The notes beneath the pieces are model-generated. The model did not search any database and had not been told where the DNA came from. It saw nothing but the letters and a program-made list of their open reading frames with translations. 64,000 nt of DNA, from contig NZ_MUNT01000001.1 of NCBI RefSeq assembly GCF_002001175.1, positions 434,001-498,000 of the forward strand, given 5' to 3'. Origin of the DNA: Rhodanobacter sp. C03 (GTDB lineage Bacteria > Pseudomonadota > Gammaproteobacteria > Xanthomonadales > Rhodanobacteraceae). Each line of letters opens with the position of its first letter. Position 1 is the stretch's first letter. This document shows, one piece after another, positions 43,734 through 51,858 of the stretch. A program made the position numbers and the translations under genes.

Positions 43734-44332
43734 GCGTGGCGCAGTTCGCTCAACCGCTCGTGCAGCAGCACGAGTGCCTGGCCGCGATGGCTGAGCTGGT
43801 TCTTCAGTGCGTCATCCATCTCGGCGACGCTCTGGTTGTAGCCGGTGGGCAGGAACACCGGGTTGTAGCCGAAACCACCTGTGCCGCGACCTTCGGTGAG
43901 GATGCGACCGTGCCAGCGTGCTTCGGCAACCAACGGGGACGGATCGTCGGCATGCTGCAGCAGCACCAGCACACAGATGAAGAACGCGCTGCGTTGCTTT
44001 GTCGGCACGCCATCGAGTTCGCGCAGCAGCTTGGCGTTGTTCGCGGCGGCATCGCCGTGGCTGCCGCTGTAGCGCGCGGAGTACAGCCCCGGCGCGCCGT
44101 GCAGATGGTCCACGCACAAGCCCGAGTCGTCCGCCAGCGCCGGCAGGCCACTGGCCTGAGCGGCGTGGCGCGCCTTGAGCAACGCGTTCTCGATGAAGGT
44201 CAGGCCGGTTTCCTCGGCATCCTCGATGCCCAGGCTGCCCTGCGGGATGACTTCGAGGCCGCTGTCGGCAAGCAGTGCGCCGAACTCCTTCAGCTTGCCC
44301 GGATTGCTGCTGGCCAAGACGATGCGCGACAT
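43730..44332 (-). CDS. rdgB: XTP/dITP diphosphatase (non-canonical purine NTP pyrophosphatase)
   Basis: Encodes 200 residues. It removes dITP and XTP from the nucleotide pool. Signatures are IVLASSNPGKLKEFGALL (N-terminal substrate loop), TFIENALLKARHAA, LADDSGLCVDHLHGAPGLYS and GGFGYNPVFLP. It starts five bases after the rph stop and overlaps hemW. Confidence 0.97.
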   Translation of the reverse strand: MSRIVLASSNPGKLKEFGALLADSGLEVIPQGSLGIEDAEETGLTFIENALLKARHAAQASGLPALADDSGLCVDHLHGAPGLYSARYSGSHGDAAANNAKLLRELDGVPTKQRSAFFICVLVLLQHADDPSPLVAEARWHGRILTEGRGTGGFGYNPVFLPTGYNQSVAEMDDALKNQLSHRGQALVLLHERLSELRHA

Positions 44333-44337
44333 CGTAC

Positions 44338-45069
44338 TCAGCCCTGCGCCAGCGCCGCACGCTGTGCGACCACCAATTCACCGATGCCTTTCTCGGCCAG
44401 CGCCAGCAGGGCGTCCATCTCGTCGCGACGGAACGCATGGCCTTCGGCGGTGCCCTGCACCTCGATGAAACCGCCGCCATCGTTCATGACGACATTCATG
44501 TCGGTGTCGCAACCGGAGTCCTCGACGTAATCCAGGTCGAGCACCGGCAGGCCCTGATAGATGCCGACCGACACCGCGGCGACCGCGCCGACGATCGGGT
44601 TGCGCTTGAGGTTCTCGCGCTTCATCAGCAGGTTCACTGCATCGACCAAGGCTACATAGGCGCCGGTGATCGCCGCGGTGCGGGTGCCCCCATCGGCCTG
44701 CAGCACGTCGCAGTCAAGGGTGATCACGCGTTCGCCCAGCGCCTGGCGGTTGACGCAGGCACGCAGGCTGCGGCCGATCAACCGCTGGATCTCCATCGTG
44801 CGACCGCCCTGACCGCCGCGCGCGGCTTCGCGCTGCATGCGGGTGTTGGTGGCGCGCGGCAGCATGCCGTATTCGGCGGTGACCCAGCCCTCGCCCTTGC
44901 CACGCAGCCATGCCGGCGCGCGATCCTCGATGCTGGCGGTGCACAGCACGCGGGTGTCGCCGAAGCTCACCAGTACGGAGCCCTCGGCGTGGCGGGTGTA
45001 ATGGCGTTCGATGCTGACGCTGCGCAGCTGGTCGCTGGCGCGACCACTGGGGCGGGTGACGGAATTCAT
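44338..45069 (-). CDS. rph: Ribonuclease PH
   Basis: Encodes 243 residues from ATG 45069. It is a phosphate-dependent 3'-5' exonuclease that trims tRNA ends. [20 protein letters not shown] at the start, [37 protein letters not shown] and [20 protein letters not shown] are diagnostic. It is the first gene of rph-rdgB-hemW, divergent from yicC with 92 bases between, the arrangement common in proteobacteria. Confidence 0.97.
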   Translation of the reverse strand: MNSVTRPSGRASDQLRSVSIERHYTRHAEGSVLVSFGDTRVLCTASIEDRAPAWLRGKGEGWVTAEYGMLPRATNTRMQREAARGGQGGRTMEIQRLIGRSLRACVNRQALGERVITLDCDVLQADGGTRTAAITGAYVALVDAVNLLMKRENLKRNPIVGAVAAVSVGIYQGLPVLDLDYVEDSGCDTDMNVVMNDGGGFIEVQGTAEGHAFRRDEMDALLALAEKGIGELVVAQRAALAQG

Positions 45070-45161
45070 GGGGTGGTTCCTGACGTCGCTTGGCCGGATT
45101 GGGCAAGGCGGGACGGGAGAGTTTACCATTGCACCCTTTCCCCACGTCCGGACAGCACCAG

Positions 45162-46022
45162 ATGATCCGCAGCATGACGGCTTACGCCAGTGCCGAAACC
45201 ACCGGTCCCGCCGGCACGCTCAGCTGCGAGCTGCGCACGGTCAACCACCGTTATCTGGAACTCAGTCCGCGGTTGCCGGACGATCTGCGCAGTTTCGAGT
45301 CGCAGTTGCGCGAACGGATCGCGGCGAAGCTGTCGCGCGGCAAGCTGGACGTTACGGTGCGCCGCGCCAGCGATTCGCGTAGCGAATCGCTGCAGATCAA
45401 CAACGCGCTTTTGTCTCGCTTGTCGGAACTGAATCTGGATATGGTCGCGCGCTTTCCCGGCATGCAGGTGCAATTCACCGAATTGCTGCGCTTTCCCGGC
45501 GTGATGCAGCAGGCCGAAATGGATCCGGAAGCGCAGCAGGCTGCCCTGTTCGATGTGCTCGATCGCGCGCTGGATGCGCTGACCGCCACCCGTGAACGCG
45601 AAGGCGAGAAGCTGGGCGAGATCCTGCGCGACAAGCTGGACAGCATCGAACGCGTAGTCGCCGACGTACGTGGCTGGATGCCGGAAATCCGTGCCGCGTT
45701 GCGCGCCCGGCTGGAAACACGGCTGGCCGATCTCAAGCAACCGGTGGAGCCGGGCCGGCTGGAGCAGGAGTTGGTACTGCAGATCACCCGCACCGATGTC
45801 GATGAGGAACTGGATCGCCTCGCCACGCATATCGGCGAAACGCGCCGCGTACTCGGCCTGAAGGAACCGGTCGGCCGCCGGCTGGATTTCCTGATGCAGG
45901 AATTCAACCGCGAAGCGAACACGTTGGGCTCCAAGTCGGTCGATGCGCGCAGCACCAATGCCGCGGTCGAGCTGAAGGTGTTGATCGAGCAGATGCGCGA
46001 ACAGGTGCAGAACATCGAATGA
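45162..46022 (+). CDS. yicC: YicC family endoribonuclease
   Basis: Encodes 286 residues from ATG 45162 ([20 protein letters not shown]). The start MIRSMTAYA, the motif [17 protein letters not shown] and the C-terminus [19 protein letters not shown] are strongly conserved; they form the ring-like hexameric RNase studied in E. coli, which degrades the small RNA RyhB. The stop overlaps the gmk ATG (ATGA). Confidence 0.95.
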   Translation: MIRSMTAYASAETTGPAGTLSCELRTVNHRYLELSPRLPDDLRSFESQLRERIAAKLSRGKLDVTVRRASDSRSESLQINNALLSRLSELNLDMVARFPGMQVQFTELLRFPGVMQQAEMDPEAQQAALFDVLDRALDALTATREREGEKLGEILRDKLDSIERVVADVRGWMPEIRAALRARLETRLADLKQPVEPGRLEQELVLQITRTDVDEELDRLATHIGETRRVLGLKEPVGRRLDFLMQEFNREANTLGSKSVDARSTNAAVELKVLIEQMREQVQNIE

Positions 46023-46651
46023 ACGCGCCGCTCGAAGGCACGCTGTTCGTGGTTGCCGCCCCCTCGGGTGCCGGCAAGTCCACCCTGGTCAATGCGCTGC
46101 TCGAGCGCGAGAGTGCGATCTCGCTGTCGGTGTCGCATACCACGCGGCCGCCGCGTAGCGGCGAGTTGTACGGTCGGCATTACTACTTCGTCGAGCGCGG
46201 CGAGTTCGAACGCGAGATCGCCGAAGGCATCTTCCTCGAACATGCCGAAGTGCACGGCAACCTTTACGGCACCTCGCGCACGTCGGTGCAGGATCTCCTG
46301 GCGCAGGGGCGCGACGTTCTGCTGGAGATCGACTGGCAAGGTGCCGAACAGATCCGCCGTAGCAAGCCCGATTGCGTCAGCGTGTTCATCCTGCCACCGT
46401 CGCGGGCGGAACTTGAACGCCGGTTGCGCGGTCGAGGTTCGGACAGCGCCGAGGTGATCGAGCGGCGCCTGCGCAATTCGCGTGGCGAGATCGCCCATGC
46501 GCATGAATTCGACTACATCCTGGTCAACGACGTGTTCGAAAATGCGCTGGCCGACCTGCAGGCGATCGTGCGGGCGGTGCGCCTGCGCAGCGCCCTGCAG
46601 TGGCGGCGGCACGAGACGCTGATCGCCGAACTGCTGGCCGCCGAGGCCTGA
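46019..46651 (+). CDS. gmk: Guanylate kinase
   Basis: Encodes 210 residues. It phosphorylates GMP to GDP. The P-loop is VVAAPSGAGKSTLV; the GMP-binding region is SVSHTTRPPRSGELYGRHYY, and FVERGEFEREIAEGIFLEHA and EVHGNLYGTSR follow. In E. coli gmk is followed by rpoZ and spoT; here those genes lie about 4.8 kb further on, with the Mla genes in between. Confidence 0.97.
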   Translation: MNAPLEGTLFVVAAPSGAGKSTLVNALLERESAISLSVSHTTRPPRSGELYGRHYYFVERGEFEREIAEGIFLEHAEVHGNLYGTSRTSVQDLLAQGRDVLLEIDWQGAEQIRRSKPDCVSVFILPPSRAELERRLRGRGSDSAEVIERRLRNSRGEIAHAHEFDYILVNDVFENALADLQAIVRAVRLRSALQWRRHETLIAELLAAEA

Positions 46652-46739
46652 GCGATGGCTAAGCGGCCCGGCGCGGCCTGCATGGCCTTCGCCCGGCGCT
46701 TCGGCTACCTTGTCCGCTCCCCCAGAGCTATTGCTGCCC

Positions 46740-47576
46740 ATGACCGACCCCGTTCGCGCCACGCCCGATGACAGCACGCTGGTGCGGATCCGTGGGCTGA
46801 CCACGGTGCTCAACGGCAAGACCATCTTCGACGCGCTGGATCTGGATATCCCGCGCGGCAAGGTCACCGCGATCATGGGCCCCAGCGGCACCGGCAAGAC
46901 TACCTTGCTCAAGCACATCACCGGCCAGATGCGCGCCGATGCGGGTGAGATCCGCGTCAATGGCCAGAACGTGGCCAACCTGTCGCGCGATGAGCTGTAC
47001 AAGCTGCGCGAAGGGATCGGCTACCTGTTCCAGAACTCGGCCCTGCTGACCGATTTCGACGTGTTCGAGAACGTGGCGTTTCCGTTGCGCCAGCATACGA
47101 AGCTGCCGGAAGTGCTGATCCGCAACCTGGTGCTGCTGAAGCTGCAGGCGGTGGGCTTGCGCGGTGCGGCGCGGCTGATGCCGAACGAGCTGTCCGGTGG
47201 CATGGCGCGTCGCGTGGCGCTGGCGCGGGCGATCGTGTTCGATCCGATGCTGATCCTGTATGACGAGCCGTTCGTGGGGCTCGACCCGGTGGCGCTGAAC
47301 CAGGTGCTGAAACTGATCCGCACGCTCAACCAGACGCTCGGCATCACCAGCGTGCTGGTGGCACACGAGCTCGAGGCGATCAAGCAGGTCGCCGATCATG
47401 TCTTCCTGATCGCCAATGGCAAGGTGGTGGCGCAGGGCGATCCGAAGACCATCGCGAATGACGGTTCGCCGTGGACGCGGCAGTTCTTCGGCGGTGAGGC
47501 GGATGGCCCGGTGCCATTCCAGTATCCGGCCGGCAATCTGGCGCAGGCACTGGGCTTTACTGGAGCGGCGAAATGA
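46740..47576 (+). CDS. mlaF: Phospholipid ABC transporter ATP-binding protein MlaF
   Basis: Encodes 278 residues from ATG 46740 (MTDPVRATPDDSTLVRIRGL). Walker A is GPSGTGKTTLLKHI, the signature is LSGGMARRVALARA and Walker B is MLILYDEPFVGLDP; the ABC subtype matches Mla/Ttg2A. With MlaE, D and B it moves phospholipids between the inner membrane and periplasmic carrier MlaC to keep outer-membrane asymmetry. It is the first gene of mlaFEDCB. Its stop overlaps the mlaE ATG. Confidence 0.96.
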   Translation: MTDPVRATPDDSTLVRIRGLTTVLNGKTIFDALDLDIPRGKVTAIMGPSGTGKTTLLKHITGQMRADAGEIRVNGQNVANLSRDELYKLREGIGYLFQNSALLTDFDVFENVAFPLRQHTKLPEVLIRNLVLLKLQAVGLRGAARLMPNELSGGMARRVALARAIVFDPMLILYDEPFVGLDPVALNQVLKLIRTLNQTLGITSVLVAHELEAIKQVADHVFLIANGKVVAQGDPKTIANDGSPWTRQFFGGEADGPVPFQYPAGNLAQALGFTGAAK

Positions 47577-48349
47577 ACGTGCGTGCACCACACAGCAACA
47601 ACGTGGTGGTCCAGTCGCTGACCCAGATCGGTCTGTGCGGCCTGTTCCTGCTCACCCTGCTGGCGTCGGTCCCGCGCAGCTTCCGTTATGCGTGCGAAAC
47701 GCTCCGCCAATTGTGGTTCGTCGGTGCGATGAGCCTGGCCATCATCATGGTCTGCGGCTTGTTCATCGGCATGGTGCTGATGCTGCAGCTGTACAACGTG
47801 CTGTCGATTTTCGGCAGCACTTCGGCCAGCGGCATGGTGGTGGCGCTGGCGGTGTACCGCGAGCTGGGGCCGGTGGTGACCGCGCTGCTGTTCGCCGGAC
47901 GCGCGGGCACCTCGATTACCGCCGAAATCGGCTTGATGCGCGCCACCGACCAGATCGACGCGATGGAGATGATGGCGGTCGACCCGATTGCCTATGTAGC
48001 CACGCCGCGTTTCCTGGCGGGACTGATCGCGATGCCGCTGCTGTGCTGCGTGTTCTGCGCGATGGCGATCTTCGGTGGTCACCTGGTCGGCGTGACGTGG
48101 CTCGGCATCGACAACGGCACGTTCTGGTCGAACATGACTGCGGTGGTGGTCGTGCACACCGATATCGTCAACGGCGTGCTGTTCAAGAGCCTGGTGTTCG
48201 GCGCGGTGGTGTCGCTGATCGCGGTATTCCAGGGGTTCACCACACCGCCGACCAGCGAGGGTGTGGCCTATGCCACCACCCGCACGGTGGTTGCCTCGTC
48301 GATCGCGATCCTGGCGCTGGACTTCGTGTTGACCGCGTTTCTCATGTGA
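47573..48349 (+). CDS. mlaE: Phospholipid ABC transporter permease MlaE
   Basis: Encodes 258 residues with five to six membrane helices. ELGPVVTALLFAGRAGTSIT followed by AEIGLMRATDQIDAM is the conserved coupling and EQ region of MlaE/YrbE permeases. It is translationally coupled to mlaF (ATGA) and separated from mlaD by 81 bases that contain a 20-codon reading frame. Confidence 0.96.
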   Translation: MNVRAPHSNNVVVQSLTQIGLCGLFLLTLLASVPRSFRYACETLRQLWFVGAMSLAIIMVCGLFIGMVLMLQLYNVLSIFGSTSASGMVVALAVYRELGPVVTALLFAGRAGTSITAEIGLMRATDQIDAMEMMAVDPIAYVATPRFLAGLIAMPLLCCVFCAMAIFGGHLVGVTWLGIDNGTFWSNMTAVVVVHTDIVNGVLFKSLVFGAVVSLIAVFQGFTTPPTSEGVAYATTRTVVASSIAILALDFVLTAFLM

Positions 48350-48371
48350 GTGCGCTGAGGTGACTGCCGCC

Positions 48372-48434
48372 ATGACCACTACCGTTATTTCCCATTGTTC
48401 AACGAGTCATTCTTCATTGAGGATCGTGCCGTGA
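48372..48434 (+). CDS. 20-codon reading frame overlapping the mlaD start (possible coupling peptide)
   Basis: ATG 48372 opens MTTTVISHCSTSHSSLRIVP and stops at a TGA that overlaps the mlaD GTG (GTGA). A weak GAGG lies eleven bases upstream. It could be a chance frame or a device that carries ribosomes to the mlaD start. No homology is apparent. Confidence 0.25.
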   Translation: MTTTVISHCSTSHSSLRIVP

Positions 48435-49312
48435 GCCAACCGAGAAGTTCCTATGCCGTCGGCACCGGCCTGTTCATCGTGCTCGGGTTCGCCGCGCTGG
48501 CTTACCTGGCCACCCAGACCAGTTCGGTGGCAAACGTGCACCAAGGTGCCAGTTACACCGTCGATGCGCATTTCGCGAACATCGGCCAGCTGAAGGAGCG
48601 TGCGCCGGTGAAGATTGCCGGTGTGCGGGTCGGCCAGGTGCAATCGATCACGTTGCAGCCGGGCCAGGAAGTGGCCGACGTGAAGCTGGCGATCGACAAG
48701 AGCTACGACAAGATCCCGCTCGATTCGGTGGCGACCATCTTCACCAGCGGGCTGCTTGGCGATCAGTACATCGGCATCCAGTACGGCAGCTCGAAGAAGG
48801 CCGTGGCCGACGGCGGCACGCTGGCCTTGACCAAGCCGGCGCAGCAACTGGAGGAGATGATCGGCAAATTCTTCGGCGCCGGCGGCACGGCCGACAATCT
48901 CGGCGGCACCTATGCGGTGAAGGCGAACTTCACCAATGTCGGCACGCTTTCGGTCGGTGCCCCGGTGAAGATGGCCGGTGTGCCGATCGGCAGCGTGCAG
49001 TCGGTGGTGGCCGATCCGGTGAAGCTGGATGCCGAAGTCACGCTGGCGATCGACAAGCGCTACAACGCGATCCCCGACGACTCATCCGCCGCGGTGTTCA
49101 CCAGCGGTTTGATCGGCAGCCAGTATGTTGCGATCCAGCCCGGCGGTTCGCCCGATGCGCTCAAGAACGGTGACGAGATGGTGCTGACCCAGTCCGCGAT
49201 GCAACTGGAGGACCTGATCGGCAAGTTCCTGGTCAACGGTTCGCCCAGCGACAAGAAAGATGCCGGCGACGGCAAATCGTCAGATACCCCCGCCCCCACC
49301 GGCAAGCACTGA
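48431..49312 (+). CDS. mlaD: MlaD-type protein with two MCE domains
   Basis: Encodes 293 residues from GTG 48431 with GAGG eight bases upstream. One N-terminal membrane helix (AVGTGLFIVLGFAALAYLAT) is followed by a first MCE domain (about 38-125, VDAHFANIGQLKERAPVKIA) and a second (about 160-250, VKANFTNVGTLSVGAPVKMA), each with a GxxVGxVxSI-type core, and a Lys/Asp-rich tail. E. coli MlaD has 183 residues and one MCE domain, so this form is a tandem duplication. MCE rings form the periplasmic channel through which lipid passes. Confidence 0.93.
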   Translation: MSQPRSSYAVGTGLFIVLGFAALAYLATQTSSVANVHQGASYTVDAHFANIGQLKERAPVKIAGVRVGQVQSITLQPGQEVADVKLAIDKSYDKIPLDSVATIFTSGLLGDQYIGIQYGSSKKAVADGGTLALTKPAQQLEEMIGKFFGAGGTADNLGGTYAVKANFTNVGTLSVGAPVKMAGVPIGSVQSVVADPVKLDAEVTLAIDKRYNAIPDDSSAAVFTSGLIGSQYVAIQPGGSPDALKNGDEMVLTQSAMQLEDLIGKFLVNGSPSDKKDAGDGKSSDTPAPTGKH

Positions 49313-49337
49313 GCCGGTTCTGCTGAAGGAGTTTTCC

Positions 49338-50018
49338 ATGTTGCGCAGACTGGCTCTTGCTACCGCCCTTGCGTTCGGCACTGTTGTTGCCGCCCCGACT
49401 TTTGCTCAGACGGCTGCGCCGGCGGCCGCTCCGGCCACCACCGAGCAGGCCCCGGTACAGATCGTGCAGGGCATTGCCGATCAACTGGCCACTGCGATCG
49501 AGGGTCACCGGGACGAGCTGAAGCGCAATCAGGACAAGCTGATCAGCATCATCGACGAAGTGTTTTTGCCGCACTTCGATATCGATTACGCCTCGATCCT
49601 GGTGCTCGGCCAGCATGCCCGTGAAGCGACGCCGGCGCAGCGCGAGCGCTTCGCCAAGGCGTTCTACAACTCGATCACCCACCGTTACGCCGAGGGGCTG
49701 TTGAACTACACCCGCGGCCGGGTCAAGGTGCTGCCGTTCAACGGCGACCTCAACGACAAGCGCACCGTGGTGCGCACCCAGGTGGTGCTGGACGATGGCA
49801 AGCTGGTGTCGATCGACTACGCATTCCGCAAGAGCCGCAGCGGCGACTGGAAAGCCTACGACGTGATCATCGAAGGCATTTCCTACGTCACCAATTACCG
49901 CAACCAGGTGGATGCGGAGATCCGCAAGGTCGGCATCGAGCAGCTGATCAAGAACCTAGAAAACCAGGGCGAGAAGGCACTGGAGACGCTGGACAAGGAC
50001 AGCAAGGGCGCGCAATGA
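49338..50018 (+). CDS. mlaC: Periplasmic phospholipid-binding protein MlaC
   Basis: Encodes 226 residues from ATG 49338, preceded by AAGGAG. MLRRLALATALAFGTVVAAPTFAQ is the signal peptide. The MlaC fold is recognised by IIDEVFLPHFDIDYASILVLG, ERFAKAFYNSITHRYAEGL and WKAYDVIIEGISYVTNYRNQ. It shuttles phospholipid between MlaA in the outer membrane and the MlaFEDB complex. Its stop overlaps the mlaB ATG. Confidence 0.95.
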   Translation: MLRRLALATALAFGTVVAAPTFAQTAAPAAAPATTEQAPVQIVQGIADQLATAIEGHRDELKRNQDKLISIIDEVFLPHFDIDYASILVLGQHAREATPAQRERFAKAFYNSITHRYAEGLLNYTRGRVKVLPFNGDLNDKRTVVRTQVVLDDGKLVSIDYAFRKSRSGDWKAYDVIIEGISYVTNYRNQVDAEIRKVGIEQLIKNLENQGEKALETLDKDSKGAQ

Positions 50019-50323
50019 CGACCGGCGCTGAAAGCGGGTTTCGGCTGCAGACCGCCACGCCGGGTACGCTCGGCGTGGACGGTGTGCTGGATTTCGACAC
50101 CGCGGCGCCGGCATTGCAGGCGATCCAGTCCGCACTGGCAACTGGCCAGCTGGCCTGGCTCGACCTGGCCGACGTCAGTCGCAGCGACAGCGCCGGGCTG
50201 GCGTGTGTGCTCGCTGTCGTCGCCGAGGCTGCTCGACAAGGTCGCCGCCTGCAGGTGGTTCACATGCCGGTCGGCATGCAGGCGCTGGCCACGGTTTGCG
50301 AGGTGGAGCAACTGCTGTCCTGA
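50015..50323 (+). CDS. mlaB: STAS-domain protein MlaB
   Basis: Encodes 102 residues. A single STAS domain with the loop DLADVSRSDSAGLACVLAVV, where the Ser-Asp-Ser-Ala motif corresponds to the conserved STAS site. MlaB binds MlaF in the cytoplasm and is needed for complex stability. It is the last gene of mlaFEDCB and is followed by a bidirectional terminator. Confidence 0.92.
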   Translation: MTTGAESGFRLQTATPGTLGVDGVLDFDTAAPALQAIQSALATGQLAWLDLADVSRSDSAGLACVLAVVAEAARQGRRLQVVHMPVGMQALATVCEVEQLLS

Positions 50324-50347
50324 CCCGACTCGTTGCGACAGTCTGGT

Positions 50348-50382
50348 AAAAAAGAAGGGGCCCATCGGGGCCCTTCTTTTTA
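50348..50382. terminator. Bidirectional terminator between mlaB and mlaA
   Basis: GAAGGGGCCC and GGGCCCTTC-type arms form a long stem around ATCG, with A6 on the left and T5 on the right, 25 bases after the mlaB stop and 24 before the mlaA stop. Confidence 0.92.
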
Positions 50383-50405
50383 TTACCGTGATCCCGCCAT
50401 TGCCC

Positions 50406-51236
50406 TCACTGCTTCGGGTTGGTCTGGCCGGGATGTTCCTTCTCCCATTCGTGCTGCTGATCCAGCAACTGGTCGGGGTCGAAGTTCTTGTCGTCCAGGC
50501 CCTGCATCTGCTGGATGATTTCGGCCGGCGGGTTGCCGTCGTAGATCGCGTACAGGCGCTGTTGCCGATACGCGTCGCGGATGAACACGTAGGGGTCATA
50601 GGCGGACTGCAGGAAACCCTCGGCGTCGATGCCACGTGAGCGCAAGGTCACCAGATACATCGCCTGCGGCAGGTACTCCAGGCCGTTGTAATGGTGGTTA
50701 CTGGCGAAAATGCTCAACGGATCGAAGAAGTAACTGTCGACCGGCAGACGCCATACATCGCGCACCGTACTCGGGCCGACAAGAGGCAGCACCAGATAGT
50801 CGCCCTCTGGAACACCCCAGCGTGCCAGGGTGACGCCAAAGTCGTTGTCTTCCAGCGGCAGGCCGAGCTGGCTGGCCGGATCGAAGAAGCCGCCGATGCC
50901 CAGGGTCAGGTTGACGATGAAGCGGCCACTGCTCTGCAACGCCTGTTTCGGGCGCGCCTGCAGCAGGTCGTTGGCGACCGTGATCGGCATGCGGATATTG
51001 GTGAAGAAATCGCTGAACGAGCGGCGCACCGGCGCATTGGTCACCTTGCGATAACCCACCGCGACCGGGCGGATCACCGCCTTGTCCATGCTGTCGTTGA
51101 ACTTGTAGGCCTCGCGGTTGTACTTCTGCAGCGGGTCGTCGGTGCGCGGTTTGGCGATCGTGCAGCCGGCCAGCAACGCAATCGCGAGCAGGGGCAGGCA
51201 GCGGCTCAGGGCGGGAAAGCGCGGCTGTGGGGGCAT
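50406..51236 (-). CDS. mlaA: Outer-membrane lipoprotein MlaA (VacJ)
   Basis: Encodes 276 residues. CLPLLAIALLAGCTIAKPRT is a lipoprotein signal with lipobox LAGC. Conserved MlaA stretches are DPLQKYNREAYKFNDSMDKA, NIRMPITVANDLLQ, RFIVNLTLGIGGFFDPAS and GDYLVLPLVGPSTVRD. It extracts misplaced phospholipid from the outer leaflet of the outer membrane and passes it to MlaC. The gene faces the mlaFEDCB operon; in E. coli it is far from the rest of mla. Confidence 0.96.
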   Translation of the reverse strand: MPPQPRFPALSRCLPLLAIALLAGCTIAKPRTDDPLQKYNREAYKFNDSMDKAVIRPVAVGYRKVTNAPVRRSFSDFFTNIRMPITVANDLLQARPKQALQSSGRFIVNLTLGIGGFFDPASQLGLPLEDNDFGVTLARWGVPEGDYLVLPLVGPSTVRDVWRLPVDSYFFDPLSIFASNHHYNGLEYLPQAMYLVTLRSRGIDAEGFLQSAYDPYVFIRDAYRQQRLYAIYDGNPPAEIIQQMQGLDDKNFDPDQLLDQQHEWEKEHPGQTNPKQ

Positions 51237-51371
51237 GGGTACAAGGGGATCGCAGCGAGGGCGGGGACAATATAATTGTACTGTCTGGTTTTATATCTTG
51301 CACGGCTTTCGGTGCGCTTTCGCTCGCCGGCGTTCCTGGCCATTCCAGCCGGCCATCATACGCGCCGCTCG

Positions 51372-51400
51372 CATTGCCAGCCAAGCACCCGCTGGCTACA
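51372..51400 (+). promoter_or_regulatory. Probable sigma-70 promoter of rpoZ
   Basis: TTGCCA (51372-51377) and TACACT (51395-51400) with a 17-base spacer, about 42 bases before the rpoZ ATG. Confidence 0.6.
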
Positions 51401-51441
51401 CTGTCAGACCATATAAGTTATTTATTCCCTAAGGATTTCGC

Positions 51442-51732
51442 ATGGCACGCATTACCGTGGAAGACTGCCTCGAGGTAGTCGACAACCGTTTCGAGCTGGT
51501 ACTGATGGCGACCAAGCGCGCACGTCAGCTGGAAAAAGGTGCCGAACCGGCCGTCAATCCCGACCATGACAAGCCGACCGTGCTGGCGCTGCGCGAGATC
51601 GCGGCGCGCCGCATCGATCAGGCCACGATCGACCAGATCGACAAGGCCGAGCGCGAGCGCGCCGAGCGCGAAGCGCTGGAATGGGCCGCGGCTGAAGTAG
51701 ACGACGATCTGTCCAAGGGCGGCGACGACTGA
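51442..51732 (+). CDS. rpoZ: RNA polymerase omega subunit
   Basis: Encodes 96 residues. [20 protein letters not shown] is the conserved omega start; [13 protein letters not shown] follows. Omega helps fold the beta-prime subunit and forms part of ppGpp site 1. It lies upstream of spoT on the same strand, separated by 126 bases from the preferred spoT start, as in E. coli where rpoZ and spoT share an operon. Confidence 0.97.
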   Translation: MARITVEDCLEVVDNRFELVLMATKRARQLEKGAEPAVNPDHDKPTVLALREIAARRIDQATIDQIDKAERERAEREALEWAAAEVDDDLSKGGDD

Positions 51733-51858
51733 TGGATGACGGCTGCTGTAGAACGCGCGGCTGCCACACCGGCGGGTCCGGTGTGATGGTTTGCGCGCGT
51801 CTGGCAGTCGTCCGTGGTACCTGCGCCGAGGTGGGCGCCTGAGCTGGCGCCAGTACCG

